Under the pieces are notes generated by a model, which saw only the letters and a list, made by a program, of their open reading frames with translations, was not told the origin of the DNA and did not search any database. From Enoplosus armatus (Eukaryota; Chordata; Actinopteri; Centrarchiformes; Enoplosidae), in assembly GCF_043641665.1 (NCBI RefSeq), contig NC_092198.1, forward strand, positions 3,384,501 through 3,448,500: a stretch of DNA of 64,000 bases. The letters run 5' to 3'. Below, one piece after another: positions 1-10,622 of this stretch (position 1 is the first letter of the stretch; every line of letters begins with the position of its first letter). The position numbers were made by a program, and so were the translations under genes.

Positions 1-697
1 TCCCCAGGAGGAGCATCGTCCAGGTAGGCAGTCTCCAGATGCTTGTGTAAATGTTCTCCCCACGTGTGAACAAATACGACCTAAAAACAAACTGGCTCCG
101 AGCTTACTGGATTTCTTTTTTTTGCAGGCTAATATGTATCCCATCTTCCTCTGCACCCCCCACCCCCACCCCCACCTCCACCACCCCCCAAGGTCAACAG
201 AGCAACAATATTGAGTGGGAGATATGGCAGGCATGGCAGCAGATCTGTGCAGATAAAACATCTAGGTTACATCCCAGTGGATGTTCTGTACCCCGACTTG
301 AAACACATTTCCACCGCATCCATCCTGTGACAAAAACACTCTTGATGTATTGTATGTGATTCTGTGGAGAAAGTCTTGTCCTGGGGGGGGACACAGAAAC
401 ATTTCCCACCTGTTTCTCTATTCTGAATTGTAACAGGTTGCATAATGTTGAATCTGAAGGTGTTATGACGTTGTGGTGGAAACTGACAGCTGAAGACATT
501 ATTGTGGGTGTTTTGGGGGGGGGGTTTTTTGGCTGTGGATTTTCCATATTTCAGAAAGCTGGAGTTGGCTGTATTTTTGAAAAGAGGATTATTTTAATGT
601 TGCTGACTTTTTTTTTTTTTTCCAAAGATCACTGAGGAAAAGAAGAAATACCGACTGGTGATTTGAAGATGCACTGCCTTTACAACTTTAACAACCA
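1..697. other. Non-coding stretch, no gene recognised
   Basis: No open frame here resembles a known protein. Visible are a C-rich tract at 153-190, short G runs at 383-390 and 515-524, and a T run near 608-622. Two pyrimidine tracts end in AG (near 127 and 628), but no exon behind either one is convincing. Confidence 0.6.
153..190. repeat. C-rich CACCCC-like simple repeat
   Basis: Imperfect tandem CACCCC/CCACC units on the plus strand with almost no G or T. The 102-codon open frame crossing it encodes a Pro/Thr-rich stretch that is only a translation of the repeat. Confidence 0.8.
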
Positions 698-743
698 GGG
701 CTCGTATTTATCAAAGTTCTGTGAATTATACATAAGACTTCTG
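698..743 (-). repeat. Fragment of a dispersed repeat (TTTATAAATGAGGCCC type)
   Basis: The segment begins GGGCTCGTATTTATCAAAG. Its reverse complement resembles the end of the repeat at 20930-21058, so the two are in opposite orientation. I recall this end motif as widespread in teleosts. The boundary away from the motif is not visible. Confidence 0.45.
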
Positions 744-2342
744 TAAAGACTCAAATTATTATATGTGCTCCCAGAGTCACACAGGTAGATGTAGTGCTGT
801 CAAAATGCACCAGAACGACGCGCCGCCACTTTTATTCTCCAAGTGAGGAAACAGAATATTCACAGTTCACATAAGCGCTTCAATATCCAATCATCACTAA
901 AGCGTCCGTCATGCAAGAGAGGTTAAAGTTGTTATGTCCACATTGTGTTGACTGACTCACGACGTCAAATCCCGCCTTAAAAGTGAAGTTAAGCGTAAAG
1001 ATAAACACATAATAAGGAGAATCTAGTGCAAAAAAAAGGTGCATGGAAAGAGATTAAAAACAAAAGCAATGCTTTCTTCAATTTTACACCTTTATGAGAA
1101 AATCCAAAACAAGCGACGTAAACAAGTAGCATACTTAACATTACTCTTTAATATAGTTAGCCAGCTATAGTAATAACTACAAATGGGTCGGGACCCGCAG
1201 GCTGGGAACCACTGATTTCAGATAACATGTTGTTCATCGTGTCCAACCTCAGAGGCGTCCAGGAGTTTATCAACAAGAGACAATAGAAATATGATAAAGA
1301 CGACCTTCAGTTTTATCTTTCATGTGCAAAACTACACTTCATTCAATATCTCAGCTGTTGCTAAATCAGGGTTATGCCCCCCCCCCCGTCCCTGCCCCCC
1401 AGGTGGATCTAGTGCAGCACAACAAGGTTTACAGTCTGCAGCACAAAACATCAGAAAACTCTGATATGCTAATGTCTTTCCCCGTTTGTTCTACACCCGC
1501 TACCTCCTCGCTCAGCAGCAGTATGCTGCAGCCCACTACTGCACATGCAGTTCTATTAACTCACTGATAGAACCCCGTCCTTCATCTGGTTAACATCTCT
1601 GAGAACCACGACCAATCCTCAGTGTTGTGGCTTCTAAAAGCTGCCGTCGACCCGCCAGAGCAGGTAGGTCTGGCTCATGACTACAGATGATAAAGCTAAT
1701 TGACAAAAAAAAGAGGAGAAACTGTCTGAAACCAGCTCTGTCACAGCGAAACACATTAAATATTAATAGGATTTTCCTATTTTGACTGCAGAATATTTCC
1801 ACTTTTCCAGCCTTTATGGCCTTTGACACATCCTTTATTAAATCCCTTTGAGCATTTAAAAGCTGACCTGAATGCAGAGTTGGAGGACTGACCTGAGACT
1901 GCAATAAACCTGTGCGGACCACTGCTGCAAGCTTAGAAATAAATCCATGATTATTTCTTTTCTTCACAAACTGTAAACCAACTGTATGCAAAACAGTTTG
2001 TCGTTATTACGATTAAGATTTCTTTACAAAATACGTAGCTGTTATTGAAGATGTCTTAGTGACCTTAAAGGAATAGTTTCTTTTGGATAGCGAGAAACTA
2101 TCTTTGTTCCCGGTTATAGTCCACCTCACAAGACCCGATTCCTGTGGTCCTGTTCCAAACTACATAATTCATCTAACCATGTTTTCTGTGCCGTTAGTAG
2201 CTGTGTTTGTTCACACTGTGAGAATGAAAAACGTATATACCTTAAAAATGCCGGCACGCAGCCACTAAAATAACCCTGTGCACAATGGAAAAGAAGCTCA
2301 TTATATTCAAAACCTTTTAATGTCCGTGTTCATTTTCAAAGC
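744..2342. other. Non-coding stretch with a hAT-like end, no gene recognised
   Basis: Apart from the hAT-type terminus at 1185-1214 and a C run at 1377-1387, nothing is recognisable. The 133-codon minus-strand frame at 1590-1991 has no domain or bias that I can identify and is probably chance. An AAAGGAATAGTTT motif at 2067-2079 resembles the end of the MITE at 36105, but no partner end was found. Confidence 0.55.
1185..1214 (+). mobile_element. hAT-like transposon terminus (solo end)
   Basis: The 30 bases end in GCTGGGAACCACTG, and the reverse complement starts CAGTGGTTCCCAGC. A CAGnGGTTCCCAAC terminus with a GC-rich subterminal hairpin is typical of Charlie-type hAT elements. The same terminus recurs at 11605 and 19807. 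No opposite end with matching 8-bp duplications was found, so this is probably the remnant of a non-autonomous copy. Confidence 0.5.
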
Positions 2343-2344
2343 TA

Positions 2345-2485
2345 TTGCTGCCATGCCAGAAAGAACCGGTTCTTGTTATAACGCGTTAGGTTTGTATGTG
2401 GAAACAACCTGAAAACATCTTGTTATGACAACAAACATTTCTCGTTATAACGTGATACTGATTTGTTTTTCTGGCATGGCAGCAA
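2345..2485. mobile_element. Short MITE with 18-bp perfect terminal inverted repeats and TA ends
   Basis: TTGCTGCCATGCCAGAAA at 2345-2362 is repeated exactly in inverse at 2468-2485. A TA dinucleotide flanks both ends (2343-2344 and 2486-2487), as expected for Tc1/mariner-type target duplication. The 141-bp interior has no coding capacity but contains three related TTGTTATRAC/TCGTTATAAC motifs. The perfect arms suggest relatively recent mobilisation or selection. The assignment to Tc1/mariner rests only on the TA ends and is inference. Confidence 0.75.
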
Positions 2486-2620
2486 TACACAGTCCTTACA
2501 TAGCTGAATATATTTTAAACTAAATTAAGGATTTTAAGAAATAATTGATGTTACAAGGCGTTATATTCAGCGGGTATTCTCACAGCGTGTCGACACGTTG
2601 CTATTTCTGAATAAAAAACC

Positions 2621-3010
2621 AGCAGACACCGGCTGTTCGCGAGTCAGGACTCAGGTAGGCCTGGCCTGGTTTTATTTGAGGACTGTCTGAGGTCTGAAAA
2701 CCGCGACTACAAGGTTCCATGTTAGCCTACGATGTGTGACTCTGGACCTACTTCACCTGCCGTATACTACCTCATTATTTATTCTTTAAACAGTGCAATA
2801 CATACATATATATATCTATATACATACATGTACATTGTAATATATATATACATATATATATATGTATATATACATATATATATACATATATCTTATTTTT
2901 GTACATACTCTTATTTCTAAATTTATGCTACTTTCTACTCTTGAATGGGAGCACCGGTACTGTATAACTTCCCCCCGGGCATCAATAAAGTATTTCTGAT
3001 TCTGATTCTG
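2621..3010 (+). mobile_element. Insertion nested in the hAT copy; non-LTR-like 3' tail
   Basis: This DNA separates two halves that are contiguous in the second hAT copy near 43.0-43.1 kb. Its right end reads CCCCCCGGGCATCAATAAAG followed by TTTCTGATTCTGATTCTG. That pattern of a C/G-rich patch, AATAAAG and a short tandem tail is seen at the 3' ends of teleost non-LTR retrotransposons and their SINEs. It contains the AT microsatellite at 2801-2891. The left boundary is inferred from where homology to copy B stops. No open frame was recognised. Confidence 0.5.
2801..2891. repeat. AT/ATAC microsatellite
   Basis: Imperfect tandem TA/ATAC units with interruptions. It lies inside the insertion at 2621-3010. 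The overlapping 62-codon open frame of Tyr/Ile repeats is an artefact of the repeat. Confidence 0.9.
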
Positions 3011-3081
3011 GTCCTCATGTTCTGTTGTTTGTGCTGCTATTGCACATATAAAAATGAACCCTTTCTAATGAAAAAAAGAAG

Positions 3082-4430
3082 CCATATCAAAGCAATCTTT
3101 TAAAACACATGTAGGTTTTTTCAGGGGGCGTATCAACTGTTTCACATCAAAAGAGAAAACACACGGACAAGAGCCAGACATGACTAATTCTAATGAAAGT
3201 GTTTGATTGGCTCTTATCGTGTGAATAATTCAGCTCGGCATTAAATGAAAGCCACTCAGGCACCATCTGAGACGACCCACTCCATCCTGTGGTTTTATTA
3301 TCCCCTGTGGCAGCAAATCTAAAGAATTCACTGACCTTTGACACCAAGCCGATAAAAGAAAGAAAAAAAAAGATCACTTATCATCCTCCATCGCATTTTT
3401 CTTTTCTTTTTTTTACACTTTTGACAGTTTCAAAACAGACTGCTAATGGCACAGTGAGACGCCTTTTTTTTTTTTTTATTATTATTATGCAACACTGTCA
3501 CATTCTGCTTTGTCACATTACATTATTAATGAGGATGAAAACCTCCTCGGTCCGACCGGAGACCTCTGCATTACATCTTCCACCACGCACTCCCACCAGA
3601 CTCCATAGAAAAATGAAAACAGTATGAATTAAAAAGGCTGGCACGGGCCGTTAATTTCAGTAAACGATTATCCTGCCACTCGTACGGCAGTATTTTATCT
3701 CAGCATCAGTTTAAAGAAAACATTCATCTCCTCAGGCGACAGAAACCAATAAAGCATTAAAACTTTTAAACTGTGCTCAACATTTCTTTTTTTTCGGTGG
3801 AATGCGTGCGAAGGCTATTTTTAATTGAGTTTTGGCTCCAACCTGCTTCTCCTACTGCATCTACTTGAACCTTAATTACAGGGGTCTGCCTGCGCAAGAA
3901 AGCAAGGTAATAGAATATGGCCGCAGGTCATCACATTTAATAGTATGACTCATCATTAACACTTGGCAACAGCGATCGATCGGCTGTAAGTGAAAAGAAT
4001 ACTTGAAAACAAGGCTGGGCTAGAGACTAAGTGCTCCATCAGATAAAGGAGAGCCATAACTCACAGTCGGGATAAAAAAAGGAGGCTGCTGGTGTTTTTC
4101 TCACTCCAAAGAAGGTTCAGATTACTGCTCATCAGCGTCACTCTCCACAGACTCTTAATGCTTCCTTCTCCGAACACGATGCTCGAGTTTGACCTCTCTT
4201 TATCCGCTGATCCTTGACAGAGCCGCAGGCAGCCACCGAGAGAATTCGAATGTTACATATTTCCGTTATATTTTCAGGAAAAATTGTATCTCCCTGCATG
4301 AAGATCTAAATGCCGTTCAAGCATGGTATTTAACAGTCACATTTCAAGATAGTTTGTTTAAAACGTGTCAGAATCAGCTGTCAAAGCCAAGCATCAGGGC
4401 TGTTTTACATGTTAAAAAACTAAAACTGTT
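3082..4430. other. Single-copy-looking non-coding DNA
   Basis: No gene or known repeat recognised. T runs occur near 3410 and 3465-3479. The part from about 3630 to 4060 is compositionally balanced, with several TTAATT/TTAATTA cores and a 10-bp palindrome CGATCGATCG at 3973-3982. That is the texture of vertebrate conserved non-coding DNA, but conservation cannot be judged from one sequence. Confidence 0.45.
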
Positions 4431-4790
4431 GTCAAGTCAAGTCAATTTTATTTATATAGCCCAATATCACAAATTACACTATACAATCTGTACAGCATCC
4501 GACACTCTCACTCGATTCGAATGAGGAAAAACTCCAAAAAAAAACCTTTTAACTGGGAAAACAATGTAAGAAACCTCAGAAAGTGCAACACAGGAGTGAT
4601 CCCTCTCCCAGGACGGACGTAGATGACGTGTGCACAGAAAATCATCCAATTATGACGACTAAATGTAGATGTAGACACAAGTGAGGAGGGTGGATCCAGG
4701 AGGACCAACACTTTTCATATAGAGCAGGTCTAGACCGACTCTTCATGAAGTTATTACAGAGACCCAACAGTTCCCACCATGAGCCAGCAC
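4431..4790 (+). repeat. Teleost dispersed repeat (TTTATTTATATAGCCCAATAT type)
   Basis: It starts with GTCAAGTCAA and CAATTTTATTTATATAGCCC, and continues through AGGAAAAACTCC, an A run, AACCTCAGAAAG and GATCCCTCTCCCAGGACGG. I recall these blocks, in this order, as one of the commonest dispersed repeats of spiny-rayed fish. I see no coding sequence. The 3' boundary near 4790 is uncertain because the end is diverged. Confidence 0.75.
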
Positions 4791-6098
4791 TTTATGCTTC
4801 CCCTTTATGAACCTGTAGTAATGCTGAAAGCTCAACAAACTAAACTAAATGGATGATCACTGACCCAGGAACTGAGGTAAACAACAGCCAGTGTTTACAC
4901 ACGTCAGCGAGAAATGCAACCTCCTCGAGGGCGAGTTAAAAAGTTACCCAGTGAATCACCGGCTGTGTTTGCTTTTCTTTGCGTGGCAGTAAACACACTT
5001 TTCTGGAGTGTTTGACTCAGTGCTTGAAAATACAAACTGATGAACTCTCTCTTTTTTTTTTTTTTTAAATCGATACTAATATATATTTTAATTCACATAC
5101 AAGTGGGAATATCAAATCCTCCCTACGAGGAGAAAAATACTGAACTCTTTATTTTTGTTGGCATAAAGGTAAACACATTCAAATACATTTGAATGATACA
5201 GGAACCATCCTGTAAAATACCCACCATATATAAGTTTTAATTGCAGAATATAAACTCCTTCTAGGTCCCCTAAAAACCCCCCTAAATTCTGAGATCAAAC
5301 ACAGAGGTCATGAGCGCTGCATTTTCAAACGGTAGCTCTGGCTCTGATCCCTGTGAGTCAACATCTCTTGACATTTCAATTTAACATTTGTGTAAAACTC
5401 ACCACTAAATCCAAATATTTTAAGAAATCCAGGCATGACTGGTCATAAAAGGGTGTTGTAGAAGAACAGTAAGTTGTTAACGCAGACATTTTCATTTGAC
5501 AGAATCCTGAAGCAGCTTGTAAAAGTGTGTGAGCAGGTAATACGTTTAAGTATATGCTGTATAACTCTGGGCTTGCTTCCAGTAAATTACTCCTTCTGCC
5601 TGCTAGACACTTTTGCAACTTCCTCAAATTGTCAAATCTATCCGTTAACATTCAAAATAGCCCGAGCGACTCGCACGAAGCCAAGAAGCTGAGGTGAAGC
5701 TGCGTCCACGAGCAGCACAAGTCTGCCAACACTGCTAAGTATTTCATGCTTATTGTTTCTGTCCCCAGGCACCGAAGATTTTGAATCTTTAAAATGTACT
5801 GTGCAGTAATACTCGCAAGCGCTCCATCCACGGCCCTGCAGGGGATGCAACGCGCTGCCAAAGACATTGGTTGCCATGGTAACTCTGACAGCACCTCCCC
5901 ATAAAAGCTCTAATTGATAGCAGCAGATAGCTGCAGAGAATTAAGCATCACGCCCGGATCACTGGCGCTACGTGCACACAAAGGCACTGACAGCCAGACA
6001 AAAACCAATGTGCAGGCCCGTGTGTCGCCGATCCAGGCTTCAGATGGAAGGGTGCTCTGCTGGGACAAATCTGCACACCAACATCCTTAGACAAGCCA
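4791..6098. other. Non-coding stretch, no gene recognised
   Basis: Only low-complexity features are apparent (T run at about 5051-5066). Open frames on both strands at 5376-5894 overlap each other and show no recognisable domain. Confidence 0.55.
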
Positions 6099-6283
6099 GG
6101 GCGACTCGATAGCCGAGAGGCTAGGGCGCATACCACCATGGGCGCAAATGCCCTGAGCAGCGAGTCCTCGATTCGATTCCTGGCTGGCCAGACCGTCTGC
6201 AGCATGTCATTCCCCACGAGTCTCTCTCCACTGTCACTATCAAATAAAAGCATAAAATGCCTGAAAATAGTCCCCCAAAAAAA
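6099..6283 (+). mobile_element. tRNA-derived SINE
   Basis: The head carries a polymerase III A-box-like TAGCCGAGAGG at 6110-6120 and a B box GATTCGATTCC at 6170-6180, about 50 bases apart as in a tRNA. The body continues with GCAGCATGTCATTCCCC and CTCTCCACTGTCACTATC, then CAAATAAAAGCATAAAATGC and an A-rich end. I recall this tail from teleost tRNA SINEs. A tRNA gene is excluded because no acceptor stem closes and the body extends far past the tRNA part. A 168-codon minus-strand frame crossing it is a shadow. Confidence 0.75.
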
Positions 6284-6728
6284 CACCCACATTTGAAGTT
6301 CACTCCTGAAGAAAAGCTTTCTATTTGTATGACACACATTAATGTCAGAAACCATCATCTCTTTGTATATTTCAGCAGAGAAAAAAAACCTTTCAGGCCA
6401 AAACAATACATTTACCATTCTGTGTTTTTTTTTTCCACCAATCCTGAATTGCACACAGGGGAAAGCACTTCCCGCTAAATTTGATGAACCTGCCGCTCAT
6501 TTAGTTAGAGATGCCATTACTCTGCTGAAATGACTTGGAGTAAATCAGCTCGCTGCTAGAAATATAATTATGAATGATTTTTGCATTTAGCGTGGCAGCG
6601 TTATGTCCACGCATGTCAATAAAGCTTGAGTGGTAAGTCTTTTTTATGGCTGTGTTTCAGCAGCAGCTAATGCTGAGAGAGGTAGTATTGAGCCGTGATT
6701 CGACAGAAGACAAAAATGAACTTCCTCT

Positions 6729-6754
6729 CTGTGTGTGTGTGTGTGTGTCTGTCT
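6729..6754. repeat. TG microsatellite
   Basis: Nearly perfect TG dinucleotides followed by CTGTCTG. Confidence 0.9.
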
Positions 6755-7135
6755 GCAGACAGGCATCGGCTTTTTCTTTTTGTCAACACAGTGAGCTGGA
6801 CGAAAAAGCTCACGCAGACAGAGAGAACGGCAGGGTTTGACTTCTCGTCCACGGTTTGCTTGTTTCGCCGTGGCTGCTTGTTTTCAAGTTAGACGTCTAT
6901 ATTGGGCTCATAACTGACATGACATACTGGCAAAAATGAAAGAGTTGAAATGTGAGTCAGAGCTATAATGGTGATGAAATAGATCAGAATACAATGATGT
7001 TAAGGCATGTCAACTTGAATGCGCTGGACTTGATGCAACACTGAGTACAGAGTGTGAACAGAAATCCAGAATGAGGCCTGTCGCTGATGCACTGATCAGA
7101 GCTCTGTGCTAATGGTTCATTTGAGCTTTTCACAG

Positions 7136-7161
7136 ATATATATATATATATATATATATAT
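7136..7161. repeat. TA microsatellite
   Basis: Thirteen uninterrupted AT/TA units. Confidence 0.9.
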
Positions 7162-7610
7162 CATATCAAAGAGTAGACAAAGCTGGATTACCAACTGGTG
7201 GGTCTCTAGACATATAATGAAGCTGCCACGTCCCGTCTCCTGTGTGCACTGTACTTAAAGAGTAAGACTGGTGGAGGTACAATTAGAAATCTGTCCATTG
7301 GGTGACTTTAACTGAACCTTTACTATGAAACAGTCACACCTCTCCTCCAATCACTTCCTGTACCCTCAGGTCAAGAAAACCCCAGTTCTCATAGAGACAC
7401 TGGAAGATGCATCGTTACCTTAATTTCTTAAAACTCTCATATTAATATTAAGATCGTCCACAGAACTCCAGTAATGGTTCAGGCTCTATTACTGACACTT
7501 CTTCAGTTCTGTCCTGCTACAGCTGATGTAACAGTGCAAACTGAACACAAGCACCCTCTGATACCTTGAGTGCTTACATTTTAAGCATGAGTGACCCCCA
7601 AGGGAATGAA

Positions 7611-7625
7611 CCCCCCCCCCCCCCC
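7611..7625. repeat. C homopolymer (15 C)
   Basis: Uninterrupted run of C. The exact length in the source genome is likely unreliable. Confidence 0.9.
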
Positions 7626-7828
7626 TTCTAACCCTGGCCGCGTTGGCACTATTCTCAATCCACTGAACAACACTGGCCCATAAACAATCTTCACAGATGA
7701 TGTTTTATTTTCCAGACACCTCATCCACCTGGTCAACAGCTTTGTTTGCTCTATGTTTCAAGCTTATTGCTCTTTGTGGGGCTGTGGCTGCTGTGATGTG
7801 AGACAGTCAGAGAGAGATCCAGGAAGCC

Positions 7829-7851
7829 GGGGGGGGGGGGGGGGGGGGGGG
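7829..7851. repeat. G homopolymer (23 G)
   Basis: The longest of eight G or C runs of 14 or more bases in the window. It can form a G-quadruplex and is a likely place for assembly error. Confidence 0.9.
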
Positions 7852-8239
7852 CGCCATAACAACTGTCATTGTTTATGTGTTCAGAAGTCAATTACACAAC
7901 AACTACAGCAGAGGCAATAAATATAGATCCATGCAAATCACCAGTACAACAACCAAAGGCTTTAAAATGCAAGTGTTGCAGAGGGAGAGCTGTTGCATAA
8001 AACACACTAACAACATTTACATCCACCCATCACCAAGTCAGGTGTCCATGATACATGTACAAAGGTTTAATCTTTTTATCGCTCTGTTTTTCAAAAGGTT
8101 CTCAGAAAATTGGTTCACTCAAGAATTTGTCGATCTTTAACTATAAATAACATTCTGTGTGCATATCAGATAAAAACAGATAAAAACTTCTTTCGTAGAA
8201 AAACTGATAATATATTTTTTGCTTTAAGCTTCAAATTTA

Positions 8240-8702
8240 TAAAAACCAACATGACGTTCTCAAATGGTTTGTTAGCTCAATCGATTCATGATTACATATC
8301 GAAAAGGTCCAAGCTCCTTCGAGGCGTCCCGCAAGGATCTATTCTTGGCCCATGAAAAATATATAGGTATATTAATAACACGCCTTTGGTTTGTAAAGAT
8401 CTTTTCCCAGTTATTTGTTGATGATACAAATCTCATAGCTTCAAATGATGATTTTACTAAATTATTACAAAATGTAAATACAAAATTTGTGCAATCTTTT
8501 TAATGGTGTCAGCTGAACAAACCTGTGCTCGATTTTGAGAAGACAAGCTTAATATTATTTTCCAATAAAAACAAGAATTACCCTCAAGGCTCCGCACAGA
8601 TGCTTATAAATAATCTTGCAAGTGTCGTTTACAAAATACATTTTATAAGATTAAAATCTTACTTGGAAAAATCCACATTGAAAGTATTTGTAAAACATTA
8701 AA
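8240..8702 (+). pseudogene. Degraded LINE reverse transcriptase fragment
   Basis: The translation shows RGVPQGSILGP at 8320-8352, ending in a stop. In another frame FVDDTNLIAS begins at 8414, the F/Y-x-DD catalytic motif. It is followed by LDFEKTSLILFSNKNK-like residues and, near 8660-8700, a frame-broken remnant resembling LTWKNHIESICKTL. The order matches RT blocks of L2/CR1/Jockey-type non-LTR elements. The usual 20-30 residues between GVPQGS and the DD box are rearranged, and at least three frame breaks and several stops make it inactive. Only the RT part is left, with no endonuclease visible upstream. Confidence 0.75.
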
Positions 8703-9078
8703 GGTACCATGTGGAGCTTTTGACCACTAACAGCGCTACGGAGTAATGTTTGCAGGAGTGGGCCCCTACAAAATGAAGCCCAAACATCCATCTTGCGCTG
8801 GTGACGTCATTTGGAGGCGGAGTCTGCGGACACGGTATCGAGGTCCCGCCCATTCACCCGCCCGACCCGATCGCAAGCACACCACAGTCAATCACAGCTG
8901 TCAATCAGGATGTTTCACCCCGTTTTTATAGCATCAAATAACTAATTAAAACCAAACTTATCAGAAAAATGAACACTTCAGTGTAATAAGAACTACCTAA
9001 ATTGACACAAACTCAATCATCTTTGGGAAAAAATGTATTTGACGTGTACTTTGATTTCTTAGTTTGGCCCATGTCCTA
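8703..9078 (+). repeat. Teleost dispersed repeat (CCATGTGGAGCTTTTGACC type)
   Basis: It begins with TACCATGTGGAGCTTTTGACC, passes through a GC-rich part with TGACGTCATTTGGAGGCGG, then AACCAAACTTATCAGAAAAA, GTGTAATAAGAACTACC and finally TAGTTTGGCCCATGTCC. I recall these blocks together as a dispersed percomorph repeat. It starts exactly where the LINE remnant stops. No coding capacity is evident. Confidence 0.6.
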
Positions 9079-9787
9079 GGGCTTATGACCTATACTGTAT
9101 ACTCGAGGCGTTTTGAAATCAAGAACTTTGATAATCAGATTATCATTTAAATCAAGCAACACTTCCAAACATTCTCTTGTACCAGTTTCTACAATGTGAA
9201 GTTTTGCTTCTTTTCCCTGTTTCATGTCATTGTGAATTGAACACTGGACTGTTTTGGACTGTTGGTTGGACAAAAAAAACAATTTTGTGAGATTGCCTAA
9301 ATGAGTAATCGTCAGAACGATCAGTAATGTAAATATTCCTCAATTGCAGCCTTTATTCTAACCACTTTTGAGACAGGTGTCGAAACCAGAGGAACAAAAG
9401 ATCATCTAATTAAATGAATCCCGGGGTCGCACTGCGGCTCCGCTGTGGGAGGATACCGAAACTGCATCAAACAAATCTGGGAAATGGAGCCCATATGGCT
9501 AATGGATGTGGGTTATGATATTGTTTTGGAAGGCTCCGCAACACGCCGACCTTCAGATGCAACAGTGCCACAAACCTCTACAAATCATTACTGCGGGATA
9601 ATAGAACACGCTTGATCAGACCCAGGAGGAAGGCATGCCAGGGAAAAGAAGAAGACCAGTTTGTGAATAATGATCACGGTCACCTTAGTCATATATCACC
9701 ATCCTGAGAGAAGATGACTTGGATAAGGGTGTCAGCGTGGAGGGCTGACAAATTTCTGCACCATCCTTAGATTACAGTCCCACAGAG

Positions 9788-9807
9788 CCCCCCCCCCCCC
9801 CCCCCCC
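9788..9807. repeat. C homopolymer (20 C)
   Basis: Uninterrupted C run followed by a CT-rich patch. The overlapping minus-strand frame reads it as poly-Gly. Confidence 0.9.
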
Positions 9808-10608
9808 TCCTCCCTCCTTCTGTGTCTCCTGCCTCCATAATTGCTTGCTGAGGCAGAAATTAATCCACGTTGCAGCTACCCAAACACGTCTTCGTAAATT
9901 GGACGTAGCAGGTTGACCATCGTGAATCTGGAGTGATGACGCAGCACGCTGCGGGGCCTCACTTCCACTGAGGTGTCTTCGCTCGCAAAAGTTATCAGGA
10001 ACCGGCAACCAAGGTCATGTTGGTACAGTAGGTAGGTCTTTGCCTGAATATTGGATGCGTTCAATTAGCGCTACTGCAAAGGCGAACGTGAGTGAAATGT
10101 AATAAGTGGCTCGGGCGTAAGGGAGCGGCCCGGATTGACGCACTGGAAAGGCTGCTGTAGAAACAGACCTACTCTTTCCTGCTCTCCTTTCTTTTCACAG
10201 GTTTCCTGCAGCAGTTGGAAGCCTCCCGGGCCGGGCCTCGGTCGTTTCGTCTGCGCTCCATTTGTTACTCCCCAGAAGGTCAGCGGAGAGCATTTCCAGG
10301 CCCTTCCTCAATGTCCACTGCCGCCCTGCCCGCAGGAGTCATTAAGATGAATAGGACAATATGCTGTCCTGGCTGCTGCTAACTGCGTGCCGTCGTGACC
10401 TCTGCTAGCTCAAATGAGTCCTTCAGGAACACATCTACTCTTATCCGTTGATGAGATCCACACTCAAGAACTGTGACGCATCGTGGGGCGATGTGGAAGT
10501 AGGTTCTGGTAAAAGATTGCTAAAAGGACTAACTGGGACTAAATATGGATTGTGTAATTCCTCTGATCGAAAACAACAAAACCCAGCGTTGCTACGATTG
10601 AGGACACT

Positions 10609-10622
10609 GAGGTCATGACCTC
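10609..10622. promoter_or_regulatory. Perfect 14-bp palindrome with AGGTCA inverted repeat
   Basis: GAGGTCATGACCTC is fully self-complementary. Its core AGGTCATGACCT is two nuclear-receptor half-sites as an inverted repeat with no spacer, the classical palindromic thyroid/retinoid response element. It lies in apparently single-copy DNA. Binding is inference: a 14-bp palindrome can arise by chance, and no promoter is visible nearby. Confidence 0.35.

Larger units (their letters stand above)
2570..3081 (+). pseudogene. hAT transposase 3' end, copy A, interrupted
   Basis: Bases 2570-2620 match the copy at 42901-43165. A piece of the VFS codons (2570-2581) is joined directly to codons reading QRVDTLLFLNKK (2584-2619), the C-terminal tip of the hAT dimerisation region. 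About 50 bases present in the other copy are deleted at the junction. The shared 3' untranslated segment resumes at 3012-3081 (TCCTCATGTTCTGTTG), separated by inserted DNA. The frame is clearly dead. Copy A keeps the LLF spacing, while copy B has lost one Leu codon. Confidence 0.65.
6284..8239. other. Non-coding stretch with microsatellites and homopolymers
   Basis: Contains a TG microsatellite, a TA microsatellite and long C and G homopolymers listed separately. Otherwise no gene or familiar repeat was found. Overlapping open frames at 6646-6892 translate the TG repeat. Confidence 0.55.

Noticed and set aside
608..652. Possible terminal exon after a T run ending CCAAAG
   Set aside because: Only about 12 codons before a stop, and the T run alone explains the acceptor-like appearance.
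2067..2079. Another copy of the AAAGGAATAGT MITE
   Set aside because: Only one end motif matches, and no interior or partner end was found.
2732..2920. 62-codon Tyr/Ile-rich membrane-like peptide
   Set aside because: Direct translation of an AT/ATAC microsatellite.
6099..6183. tRNA gene
   Set aside because: A and B boxes are present, but the acceptor stem does not close and a SINE body and A-rich tail follow.
5948..6454. 168-codon minus-strand open frame
   Set aside because: About a third of it is antisense to the tRNA-derived SINE, and the rest shows no domain.
10201..10280. Exon-like segment after TTCTTTTCACAG
   Set aside because: Good acceptor-like tract and stop-poor GC-rich DNA, but no recognisable protein and no neighbouring exon.
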